This document shows, piece by piece, positions 1 to 6,663 of a DNA stretch of 14,963 nucleotides. The stretch's first letter is position 1; each line of letters opens with the position of its first letter. This stretch comes from an uncultured Oscillospiraceae bacterium (lineage in GTDB: Bacteria > Bacillota > Clostridia > Oscillospirales > Ruminococcaceae), in the NCBI GenBank assembly GCA_910578965.1, contig CAJTSP010000060.1:1-14963 (forward strand), written 5' to 3'. The notes beneath the pieces were generated by a model. That model had not been told where the DNA came from, made no database searches, and worked only from the letters and a program-made list of their open reading frames with translations. Both the position numbers and the translations under genes were made by a program.

Positions 1-69
1 GTACAGCGCAAGGCTTATATTGCGCTCGGAAAGTCACCACATTGCCAACACTCGTTTTAAGGGGCAGAC

Positions 70-184
70 TGTTACGCAGTAGGAGCCTATTTTCCGTTGA
101 TTTAAGCGGCCTTGCAGACGCGAAAACAGCAGAGGTAAGGGAATTATACTCTGACCCTCAAAAATAGCGTTCTACTGCGTAACA
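70..184. repeat. Imperfect inverted repeat with 66-bp interior
   Basis: The left arm (70-93) starts TGTTACGCAGTAG. The right arm (160-184) ends with its exact complement, CTACTGCGTAACA. After four differing bases, a further CTATTTT block pairs with AAAATAG. The interior is 66 bp and includes a TATACT (145-150) resembling a -10 box, without a well-placed -35. The arms are too far apart for an ordinary terminator. They may be recombinase or protein binding sites of the mobile element. Confidence 0.55.
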
Positions 185-281
185 TTGGACACGAAAAAGC
201 GGTGCTTCTACTTCCGGCAGTTGGAATGTGGAAACGCCGCTTTTCATATGTGGGGTGCTGGCTCTCGCGGTGCTGCGCATA

Positions 282-379
282 TCAAGGCTCTTTCCGTAAA
301 AGTAGTAAATCGGTAGTAAATTCCTTGTCCATATCCGCGAAAGTGCCTGTATTTCAAGGCTTTTCAGAGATAATCAAGG
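282..379. repeat. Three TCAAGG direct repeats around the putative arm sites
   Basis: TCAAGG occurs at 282-287, 354-359 and 374-379. The first two share a wider context (TCAAGGC followed by a T-rich stretch). They flank the GTAGTAAAT pair and end about 20 bp before the base-composition junction. They could be additional integrase or excisionase sites of the element; this is inference from position. Confidence 0.35.
302..321. repeat. Tandem GTAGTAAAT repeats resembling Tn916 DR2 integrase arm sites
   Basis: Two exact 9-bp copies lie at 302-310 and 313-321. The 11-bp period places them on the same face of the helix, as expected for paired binding sites of one protein. They match the core of the Tn916 DR2 arm sites from memory (AGTAGTAAATTC-like). 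The direct repeat is seen in the sequence; integrase binding is inferred. Confidence 0.6.
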
Positions 380-390
380 TTGTTATTCTT

Positions 391-420
391 AAAATTTGCC
401 CCGCGGCAGGCAGGGCCGCG
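391..420 (-). terminator. Possible rho-independent terminator downstream of iolB
   Basis: Reading in the operon direction, a perfect 6-bp GC stem (CGCGGC with GCCGCG, plus coordinates 402-407 and 415-420) encloses a 7-nt loop. A short GC stretch and then AAATTTT (397-391) follow. The U-run is short and not directly adjacent to the stem, so this is a weak candidate. It lies about 44 bp beyond the iolB stop, at the border with the AT-rich element. Confidence 0.35.
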
Positions 421-463
421 CAGGGCAGGGCCCCGGCCTTGTTTATAGGTCCGCCATCCTCGC

Positions 464-1279
464 TCAGCCCTTTTTGAGCATGTTTTCCACCGCGCTGACC
501 CACTCGTGCGCAGGGTCGTTCGAGCGGAAGAACCCCTGCTCCTGCCCGGCCATCAGCCAGAGGAAATAGCTGTTGTAGCCCGGCGCGCCCACCGTGGTAT
601 GATAGCCGCGGGGGAACTCCACCAGATCATCGGAGGTTACCCGATAAGCCTCATCGAACTCGCCGTCCGCTGCATAGGTGCACTGTACGCCAAAGCCCTG
701 CCCCGGCTGGAACAAAAAGTAGTAGACCTCCTCCAGCACGCTCTCGTGGGGCATATTGTCCAGGTCGTGCTTGTGCGGGGGGAAGCCTGCCCAGTTGCCC
801 GGGGTAATGTAGGCCTCGCCCACGGTAAGACGTTTGGCGTTGGTGCTGCCATCGATAATAAAGGAGGTCTCGCGCTCCCAGGGCTTGACCCCCAGCAGCC
901 TAACCGGTACGCGCTCGGCCGGCAGCACCTGCGGCTCGGTATCCTCGTTGGTAGGGGTGCTGCAAACCGCAATTTTTACATGCTCACAGCCGGTAAAGCG
1001 CAGGGTGGCGCCGCGGCCGGCATAGACGCTCCATGCCTGTTTTGACGCAAACACGTCGGCCCGGCCGCCCACCCGTTTGTATTCTGTACCGTTAATGGCA
1101 ACATCCGCATGCCCGCCCAAAAAAACAAAGGCATACTCGCTGCCGGCGGTTTCCAGCGTAACCGAATCGCCCTTTTTGAGCTCGATAATGCCAAATTCCA
1201 ACTGGGTAAGGCTGCATTTGCCAATCTCGCACAGTTTTGTGTAGCCAATGGCAGGGCGATAGCTTTTCTTAAAATTCAT
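464..1279 (-). CDS. iolB: 5-deoxy-glucuronate isomerase family protein (IolB-like)
   Basis: This 271-aa protein matches the KduI/IolB cupin family over its full length. In myo-inositol catabolism IolB converts 5-deoxy-D-glucuronate to 2-deoxy-5-keto-D-gluconate in the cytoplasm. The second cupin half carries the family motifs: PPHKHD (about 167-172), ESVLEEVYYF (179-188), PRGYH (223-227) and APGY (232-235). The likely metal ligands are H169, H171, E184 and H227. The start is at 1279, not at an upstream in-frame codon, because AAAGGAGG lies about 8 nt before this ATG and the longer frame would run into the ETF gene. It overlaps the end of the ETF gene by 11 bp, implying translational coupling. 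It is the last gene of the operon. No IolG, IolE or IolD is nearby, so a different substrate within the superfamily is possible. Confidence 0.87.
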   Translation of the reverse strand: MNFKKSYRPAIGYTKLCEIGKCSLTQLEFGIIELKKGDSVTLETAGSEYAFVFLGGHADVAINGTEYKRVGGRADVFASKQAWSVYAGRGATLRFTGCEHVKIAVCSTPTNEDTEPQVLPAERVPVRLLGVKPWERETSFIIDGSTNAKRLTVGEAYITPGNWAGFPPHKHDLDNMPHESVLEEVYYFLFQPGQGFGVQCTYAADGEFDEAYRVTSDDLVEFPRGYHTTVGAPGYNSYFLWLMAGQEQGFFRSNDPAHEWVSAVENMLKKG

Positions 1280-3248
1280 CCGTGTTTTCCTCCTTTGGAT
1301 TGCCGGCAGGGGCCGGCTGGGTTTTGAGCTGCTGCAGCCATGCGTCGGCAAGCTGCTGCCAATCCCCCACAAAGCCGTAATCGGCATAATCAAAAATGGG
1401 GGCCTTGGGGTCAATATTGGCCGCCACGACAACGCCTGCACCGGACATGCCCGCAAGATGCTGCACCGCGCCCGAGATGCCCATCGCAACATACAGCCGG
1501 GGGCAGACGGTAACGCCGGTCATGCCGACCTGGCAGCGGTAGGGGGCAAGGCCGGCGTCCACCGCCGCACGGGAGGCCGCCGCTACGCCGCCCAGCCGCG
1601 CCGCCAGGCGGCCGAGCTTTTCAAACCCGGCGCGGGAGCCGATGCCCAGCCCCCCGGCCAGGACGACCTGTGCGCCGGCCAGCGGCAGGCCCTGGGCATA
1701 GGGCTCAAAGCCCAGCGAGAGCACCCGGCCCGGCCCGGACGGCAGGGTTTCGGGGACAAGCCGCGCCGCCGCAGGCGCCGCGCCGGGCTCGAACCGGAAC
1801 GTACCCGGCCGGACGGTGGCCATCTGCACCCGGCTTTGGCAGCGGATAACCGCCAGCAGGCTGTTGCCAAAGGCCGGGCGGGTCTGGACAAGCCGGCCAG
1901 CCTCAAGGGCAAGGGCGGTACAGTCGGCCGTGAGCCCGGCGCCCAGCCGCCAAGCTATCTGCGGCATAACGCCGCGCATTTTTACCTCGGCCGGGGCCAG
2001 CACAATCTCAGAGCCCCAGGATTGTATCCGCCCGGCAAGCCAGCCGGCAAAAAGGCTTTCGTCGGCCGGGGGCGGGCCGGCAAGGGTGTGGATGACGCCC
2101 GCGCCGGCCTGCGCCGCCTGCGCCGCGTCCGCCTGCGGGCAGAGCAGGCGCACCGGCCGCCCGGCCATTGCACAGGCCTTTTGCACCAGCCCCGGCTCGA
2201 GCCCAAAAGGGCAGAGCACCAAAAGGCCGGGCCGGGATGCGCCGGGAGGCAGCCCCGGCTCTTCAAAGGCCCGGGCATCGGGCGGGGGAACAGGGCCGGG
2301 TACAAGCCCGGTAAATGGCCGCAGCTCAAAACCGCCGCCGGGGCCGGGCGCAGCCCCGCGCGGGGGTTCCCTCAGCAGGGCGCAGAGGGCGGCCGCCGCC
2401 CTTTGCGGGTCGGTCTCACGGGGGCCGGTACGCCGGCCGGCAAACCGGGTATGCAGCCGCGCCACCCGGGTAGGCGAGCCGGCAAGCCCGCACTCCCCGG
2501 GGCTGAGCCCCAGCCCTGCCGCCGTAAGCAGCCGCACCGGATGGTTGCGGGCCCGGCGCATGGCCGCAATACCGGGCAGCCGCAGCGGGTATACGTATTC
2601 GCATACGCTTGCCACCAGCGGCCCCTCTGCCAGCAGCCGCTCGCTGCCGGCCTCAAGCCGGCGGGTGATGCAGAGCCTCTGGGTGGCCGGCCCCCGGAGC
2701 GGCCCCTCCCCCTTTGGCCCGGGCGGGGCCCAATCCAGGGTCTCGGCCTCGGTGACGCAGGGCAGGCCGAGCGCCGCGGCCAGCTCGCCAGGAACCTGGC
2801 CGGTCTCGCCGTCGACGGCGCGCCGCCCGCACAGGATCAGGTCAAACGGCCCCATCGCCCTTGCCGCGGCGGCAAGGGCACGGGCGGTAGCGCAGGTATC
2901 CGCGCCGGCCAGCGCCGGGTCGGTGAGCAGGGCCGCATGGTGCGCCCCCCGTCCCAGCAGCTCCTGCAGGGCTTCTTGCAGCTTGGCGGGGCCCATCGAG
3001 AGTACCGTGACCTCCCCCGCCGGCCGGATTTCCGCTGTATCGCGGCCTTTTTCCGCCGGCTCCTCGGCCCTGCCGGGCGCAGGCGTTTTGGGGCAGCCTT
3101 CGGCAAGGCGCAGGGCGGCCTCCAGGGCCGATTCGTCCGCCAGGTTCCACCGCAGGGGGGCGCTGCCACGCTCAAGCCGGTATTCATCGTCCACCCTTAC
3201 CTCGCCGGCGGCCGGCACCGCTTTGAGGCAGACCAGCAGCCGCAGCAT
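1269..3248 (-). CDS. etfBA: Electron transfer flavoprotein, fused beta-alpha subunits (EtfB-EtfA)
   Basis: This 659-aa chain carries a complete EtfB followed by a complete EtfA. EtfB (about 1-295) starts MLRLLVCLKAVP and has the nucleotide-binding segment DLILCGRRAVDGETGQV (136-152). A Pro/Gly-rich linker (about 295-340) follows. EtfA (about 341-645) shows GLTADCT (438-444), QTRPAFGNSL (455-464), QMATVRPG (475-482) and the FAD domain motifs SRAAVDAG (559-566), QVGMTG (573-578), GISGAVQH (590-597) and APIFDYADYGFVGD (616-629). ETFs normally are two polypeptides and pass electrons between a flavin dehydrogenase and another carrier. The start at 3248 follows the Fe-S gene stop by 1 nt. The frame stays open further upstream, but that part is the antisense-like shadow of the Fe-S gene. 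The EtfA half lacks an N-terminal ferredoxin domain, so the adjacent Fe-S protein may supply clusters. Bifurcating function is inferred from context. Confidence 0.95.
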   Translation of the reverse strand: MLRLLVCLKAVPAAGEVRVDDEYRLERGSAPLRWNLADESALEAALRLAEGCPKTPAPGRAEEPAEKGRDTAEIRPAGEVTVLSMGPAKLQEALQELLGRGAHHAALLTDPALAGADTCATARALAAAARAMGPFDLILCGRRAVDGETGQVPGELAAALGLPCVTEAETLDWAPPGPKGEGPLRGPATQRLCITRRLEAGSERLLAEGPLVASVCEYVYPLRLPGIAAMRRARNHPVRLLTAAGLGLSPGECGLAGSPTRVARLHTRFAGRRTGPRETDPQRAAAALCALLREPPRGAAPGPGGGFELRPFTGLVPGPVPPPDARAFEEPGLPPGASRPGLLVLCPFGLEPGLVQKACAMAGRPVRLLCPQADAAQAAQAGAGVIHTLAGPPPADESLFAGWLAGRIQSWGSEIVLAPAEVKMRGVMPQIAWRLGAGLTADCTALALEAGRLVQTRPAFGNSLLAVIRCQSRVQMATVRPGTFRFEPGAAPAAARLVPETLPSGPGRVLSLGFEPYAQGLPLAGAQVVLAGGLGIGSRAGFEKLGRLAARLGGVAAASRAAVDAGLAPYRCQVGMTGVTVCPRLYVAMGISGAVQHLAGMSGAGVVVAANIDPKAPIFDYADYGFVGDWQQLADAWLQQLKTQPAPAGNPKEENTDEF

Positions 3249-3249
3249 G

Positions 3250-4320
3250 CTACAGCAGAGCCTCAAACAGGTCGACCAGCTCGCAGCCCTCCGGAACCGC
3301 CTGCCCAAGGCAGAGATACGCCTGGGGGCTGGCGGTGAGCAGCACCTTTGCGCCGGTGCGGGCAAGGTCATCCCAGCGGGCAGCGGCAACCCGGGCGGTA
3401 ATATCGGGCATATATTCCAGCGCGAGGGCGGTGCCGCAGGACTTGGCCAGCCGCCCGTGGTTGAACATCTCGCACAGCTCGTACCCCGCGGCCTTTGCCA
3501 AAGCACGCACCGGCTCAAGCTCGTACAGCGAACGGGCCAGCCGGTCGTCGTCGTGGCAGGCGGCCTTGATGCCGTTGGCGGGCTTGGCGGGCAGCCGGCC
3601 ATCGGCCAGCAGCCTTGCCGCAAAGGCGGTGGCGGTAACCACCTCGGCCCCGATGCCGCAGCCCCACTCGGCATAGTGCTGCTTGATGATCTCGGCGTCG
3701 TAGCTGTCCAACACCACCACGGTGGGCAGGCCGGCGGCGTTCAGCGCACCGGCGCAGGCCGCAGCCTGCCGGCGCACATCCTCGGTATAGCCCTCAAGGT
3801 CGGCCAGCATTGCGCCGGAGGCCGGCTCGTCCTCCAACACCCTGGCGCTGACCCCGGCCTTTGCCAGCAGCGCCAGCAGCGACCTTGCCATAGCCGGCGC
3901 GCGGCAGGCCGCCGCCTCGCCAATGTACACCAAAACCTCGCTGCCCTCCTGCGCAAAGGAGGGCTTAGGCGCGCCATAGATGCTGCCGGTGGCCTCGATG
4001 CTGCCAATCAGCTTCATTACCGTTTCGGGCGCGGCGCCGTTTACCACCGCCTCGGTGCGGGCCTCGCGGATAAAGAGCGGCGGCTGGTAGCCGGTGGCGC
4101 AGTCGTTGGTGCAGGCATCACACAAGAGGCACTCGTACATGGCGGCGGCCATATCGGGGTCGAATTCGGCCGTACCGCGGGCGTTCATGCTGAGCAAGAG
4201 GCCCTTGGCGCGTGGGGTGTTGAGCTCTTTGCCGGTTACAAGCTGTACCGGGCACAGGTGCCGGCACATCCAGCAAAAACGGCATTTGTCTGCATGGCGC
4301 AGCGCGTTTTGAGTCATCAT
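3250..4320 (-). CDS. Fe-S oxidoreductase subunit, GlcF/HdrD-like (two 4Fe-4S clusters)
   Basis: This 356-aa protein has an N-terminal double ferredoxin fold. The first cluster uses C13, C16, C19 and C23-P. The second uses C64, C67, C70 and C74. The rest resembles the cysteine-rich (CCG) region of GlcF/LutA/HdrD-type subunits but is degenerate: one half keeps a CH motif (C255-H256) with an SCG (294-296) where CCG is usual, and the other keeps only C139. Such proteins relay electrons from a GlcD-type flavoprotein. The start is one of two adjacent ATGs (4320 or 4317); AGGAGGAGGG lies 6-10 nt upstream, and 4320 was chosen. It is sandwiched between the FAD dehydrogenase (20-nt gap) and EtfBA (1-nt gap), so the three very probably form one complex. 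With few CCG cysteines left it may bind no C-terminal cluster. Confidence 0.87.
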   Translation of the reverse strand: MMTQNALRHADKCRFCWMCRHLCPVQLVTGKELNTPRAKGLLLSMNARGTAEFDPDMAAAMYECLLCDACTNDCATGYQPPLFIREARTEAVVNGAAPETVMKLIGSIEATGSIYGAPKPSFAQEGSEVLVYIGEAAACRAPAMARSLLALLAKAGVSARVLEDEPASGAMLADLEGYTEDVRRQAAACAGALNAAGLPTVVVLDSYDAEIIKQHYAEWGCGIGAEVVTATAFAARLLADGRLPAKPANGIKAACHDDDRLARSLYELEPVRALAKAAGYELCEMFNHGRLAKSCGTALALEYMPDITARVAAARWDDLARTGAKVLLTASPQAYLCLGQAVPEGCELVDLFEALL

Positions 4321-4339
4321 CTTTTTCCCTCCTCCTGCC

Positions 4340-5764
4340 TTACAGCCCCAGCTTGTAGGGGTTCATGATGCCGTTGGGGTCCAGGCTCTTTTTAAGCCCC
4401 TCCATCACCTGGAAGGCCGGGCCGTACTGCTCCTTCATGAGCCGCGAGAGCTTGAGGCCGATGCCGTGATGGTCGTTGATAACCCCCCCGTGCGCCATGG
4501 CGGCACGCACCCCGGCGTTCCATATCCGGTTGTGCAGGCGCAGCGCCTCTTCTTTATCCTCGGGCGGGTCGTCCATAATAAACCGGTCGTAGATCATGGT
4601 GCCCCAACCGTACCAGTGCGAGCAGTGCGCAATAAACCGCACCCCCTCAAAGTTCGACTCAATGGCGTTTTTCATGGCCCAATAGATTTCCTCGATGCGA
4701 CTGAAATCGGCCACCGTATCCATGGTGCCAAACATCTGCGGGATGTCCATAATGTGATCCGGGTAAAAGAAGGTAATGCGGTTCTGGAACCATTTTTCGC
4801 CGTAATCGGCGCCCATATCCCGGGCGCCGTGCCTCTGGCAGATTTCCAGCACCATCTCCATCTCGATGTCGACGATCCGCTCAATGCCCTCAAGGCTCAG
4901 GTTCATAAAAGCGCCCTTTTCCTCCACGCCGATGATCTTTTTAATGATCGAGACCGTCTCGGCCTCGTCAAACAGCCGCATGATCGAGGGCTGGCATTTC
5001 TGCATGATGTCCCGCCCGGCAGCAAGCCCCTCGGCCATGCTGGGAAAGAGGAAGGCACGGTGCTTGCGGCATTCGGGCTGCTCAAACAGCCGGAAGGTGG
5101 CCCGGGTGATAACCCCCAGCGTGCCCTCCGAACCGATGAAGATCTGATTCAGGTCCGGCCCGGCCGCATGCTTGGGCACCGGCAGGGTGTTGATGACGTC
5201 GCCGTTGGGCAACACCACCTCCATGCTCATGCACTGGTCGTCGATCTTGCCGTACTTGGTGGAAAAGATGCCGATGCCGCGATGGCCCAGCGCCCCGCCG
5301 ATGGTACCGCAGGTAAGGCAGGATGGGATGTGCATGCAGGAGTAGCCCCGCTCGTTGGCGTACCACTCCAACTGCTGGAAGATCATGCCCGCCTCGGCGG
5401 TAATGGAGTGGGCGTTTTCGTCCAGCGCGATGAGGCGATTCATCCGCTTCATATCCAGCAGGATGCCGCCCGCCATGGGCAGCGCGCCGCCCTGGCTGCC
5501 CGAGCCGCCGCCCCAGGTATGCACCGGGATTTTGTAATAGTTGGCCACCTTGAGTACCCTGGACACCTCTTCGGTGCTGCCCGGCCGTACAACAATGTCC
5601 GGCAGGGGGCCTTCGGCCCCGCGGTCCTGCCACATACGGCTGAGCCAGAAGTAGTCGACACTGTAGGTTTTGCGCTCGGCGGCGGCGGTGGACACATTCT
5701 CGCGCCCCACAATGTCCTCCAGCTCAAACCGGACCATATCCGGCATAAACGATTTCATTTGCAT
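4340..5764 (-). CDS. FAD-binding dehydrogenase, AGPS/GlcD-like (VAO family)
   Basis: This 474-aa protein has the FAD_binding_4 plus FAD-oxidase C-terminal architecture. Visible motifs are the FAD loop HTWGGGSGSQGG (82-93), GTIGGALGHRGIG (153-165), YGKIDDQ (171-177), IFIGSEGTLGVITRATF (208-224), HGGVINDHHGIG (425-436, with the paired H432 and H433) and the closing SLDPNGIMNP (460-469). The segment order recalls alkyl-DHAP synthase as well as GlcD/D-lactate dehydrogenases. Next to Fe-S and ETF genes in an anaerobe, oxidation of a 2-hydroxyacid or related alcohol is most likely. The start at 5764 has GGGAGG 7 nt upstream; an in-frame extension to 5869 lacks such a site. It is separated from the preceding carbohydrate genes by 173 nt of structured sequence. 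The substrate is not predictable from the sequence. Confidence 0.9.
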   Translation of the reverse strand: MQMKSFMPDMVRFELEDIVGRENVSTAAAERKTYSVDYFWLSRMWQDRGAEGPLPDIVVRPGSTEEVSRVLKVANYYKIPVHTWGGGSGSQGGALPMAGGILLDMKRMNRLIALDENAHSITAEAGMIFQQLEWYANERGYSCMHIPSCLTCGTIGGALGHRGIGIFSTKYGKIDDQCMSMEVVLPNGDVINTLPVPKHAAGPDLNQIFIGSEGTLGVITRATFRLFEQPECRKHRAFLFPSMAEGLAAGRDIMQKCQPSIMRLFDEAETVSIIKKIIGVEEKGAFMNLSLEGIERIVDIEMEMVLEICQRHGARDMGADYGEKWFQNRITFFYPDHIMDIPQMFGTMDTVADFSRIEEIYWAMKNAIESNFEGVRFIAHCSHWYGWGTMIYDRFIMDDPPEDKEEALRLHNRIWNAGVRAAMAHGGVINDHHGIGLKLSRLMKEQYGPAFQVMEGLKKSLDPNGIMNPYKLGL

Positions 5765-5937
5765 GCTGCTTCCTCCCTGTTTTGCGCTGCCGCAGACGCG
5801 GCGCACGGATATGTTTGGATATCCCGGCTCCCCTGCCCCTTTGCCGGGATTGGCGAGGATGCCCTGCACCCTGCCCTGTTTTGGGGGCCGGCAGGGCGCT
5901 TGCCCGACGCCCTATTTTCAAGGGCAGGGCGCAGGGG
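5765..5937 (-). other. Structured intercistronic gap inside the operon
   Basis: This 173-nt gap is the longest inside the operon. It contains a perfect 8-bp inverted repeat (5821-5828 and 5843-5850, ATCCCGGC/GCCGGGAT), a 6-bp stem (5908-5913 with 5926-5931) and a 4-bp stem with a 4-nt loop (5894-5905). It is rich in CAGGG repeats. No coding frame with a ribosome binding site was found. The only clear signal is the ribosome binding site of the FAD dehydrogenase at 5772-5777. It may be an mRNA processing or attenuation boundary between the sugar genes and the redox genes (inference). Confidence 0.5.
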
Positions 5938-6663
5938 TCAATCGATGGGACGGACCTGCCGGTTTTCGCCATAAATGCCGGGTACCGCCCCCCGGGCTAT
6001 GAGCGGCGCGTTTTGCTCGTGGGCCAGCAGCCATTTGTTTTTGGCCCAGAGCAGCGGGCTTCTGCCGGGCAGCCGTTTTTCGCAGGCTACAGCGCCGGGC
6101 CCCTTTGGGCAAGCCGGCGTTTCAAGGGGCAGGTTGGTGCCCCGCGCAAGGCCCACGATGCAGCCAAAGCCCTGCCGGCTTGCCTCGCAGGGGCAAAAGT
6201 GCAGAGTATCGGCATAGATTTCGGCCGCCTCGCCCGCGGCGAGGTAAAACGCCTCTACCTTGGCCGAATCCAGCCGCAAAAGCCCGCCGGCTTCCTCCAG
6301 CTCGGCCCGCTTTGCCAGCAGCAGCACCAGCGGGCGGGTGGCGATGTTGAACTCGCTGCAGGTGTGCCACTCCAGCGCGTCCAGCCGGGAGGAATGCCCC
6401 CAGCAAAAGCCAAACTGCTCGTCCAACTGGCCGCAGTATTCGGCCCGGAAGGCTTCTGCCTGGGGCAGGGCCTCCAACTGCGGCAGCGCCGCAAGGTAGC
6501 GGCTGCCCTCGGCAGGCCATTCCACCGCCGCCTCGGCCGCCGCACAGAAGGCCGCCGTATCCAGCACGAGCGGCCGGCCGTAGCGCCGGAACCCCGGGCT
6601 ATGGATGGAACCAATGGCAAAGCGCGGGTTTTCAGCGCGCAGAGCCTGCAAAATACTATCCAT
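5938..6663 (-). CDS. DUF4867 family protein (cupin-like, sugar metabolism associated)
   Basis: This 241-aa protein matches my recollection of DUF4867: an early YGR (28-30), a central LEWHTCSEFNIA block (97-108), LVLLLA (112-117), AFYLAAGEAAEIYADTLHFCPC (138-159), GFGCIVGLARGTN (165-177) and LLWAKNKWLLAHE (204-216). The E98-H100, E104 and H155 pattern suggests a metal-binding cupin-type site. The molecular function is not established; family members tend to sit beside ketose-bisphosphate aldolases and sugar kinases, as here. The start at 6663 was chosen because it overlaps the kinase stop by 8 bp (ATGGATAG), typical of coupled translation, and a purine-rich AAGGGGG precedes it. A longer frame would extend into the kinase gene with no matching domain. 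An isomerase or epimerase role is a guess. Confidence 0.8.
   Translation of the reverse strand: MDSILQALRAENPRFAIGSIHSPGFRRYGRPLVLDTAAFCAAAEAAVEWPAEGSRYLAALPQLEALPQAEAFRAEYCGQLDEQFGFCWGHSSRLDALEWHTCSEFNIATRPLVLLLAKRAELEEAGGLLRLDSAKVEAFYLAAGEAAEIYADTLHFCPCEASRQGFGCIVGLARGTNLPLETPACPKGPGAVACEKRLPGRSPLLWAKNKWLLAHEQNAPLIARGAVPGIYGENRQVRPID

Larger units (their letters stand above)
1..397. mobile_element. Terminal region of a Tn916-family-like integrative element (partial)
   Basis: This 5' stretch is visibly AT-richer than the GC-rich operon next to it, and the composition changes abruptly near base 397. It holds two direct copies of GTAGTAAAT (302-310 and 313-321). The second reads AGTAAATTC at its end, as in the DR2 arm sites bound by the N-terminal domain of Tn916 integrase as I recall them. 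It also holds three TCAAGG copies and a long inverted repeat. In Tn916, DR2 repeats lie roughly 100-150 bp inside each end, which fits an element end near 390-400. No integrase or excisionase gene is visible, so the body of the element would lie off the left edge. A plus-strand frame ends at a stop at 58-60, and a minus-strand frame without a start codon stays open from about 158 to base 1. I recognise neither. The element assignment is inference from motif and composition. Confidence 0.5.

Noticed and set aside
1..60. Possible tail of a plus-strand gene ending at a stop at 58-60
   Set aside because: Only 19 codons are visible and nothing identifies them; a minus-strand frame over the same bases is equally open.
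145..150. TATACT as a promoter -10 box in the element end
   Set aside because: The nearest TTG-type -35 (TTGCAG at 112-117) is 27 bp away, too far for a sigma-A promoter.
202..477. 91-codon plus-strand frame crossing from the element end into the iolB tail
   Set aside because: It spans the composition junction and the putative integrase sites, has no convincing ribosome binding site, and resembles no protein I know.
1280..1492. N-terminal extension of IolB by 71 codons
   Set aside because: It runs inside the 3' end of the ETF gene in another frame, has no cupin features, and the ATG at 1279 has a strong ribosome binding site.
3249..3674. N-terminal extension of the EtfBA frame by about 142 codons
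   Set aside because: It overlaps the Fe-S gene, has no ETF homology, and the canonical EtfB start MLRLLVCLKAVP begins at 3248.
1458..4368. Very long plus-strand open frames opposite the ETF and Fe-S genes (626 and 850 codons)
   Set aside because: They lie antisense to genes with clear, motif-supported products. The peptides are low-complexity Gly/Ala/Arg/Pro and match no family, as expected from GC-rich DNA with few stop codons.
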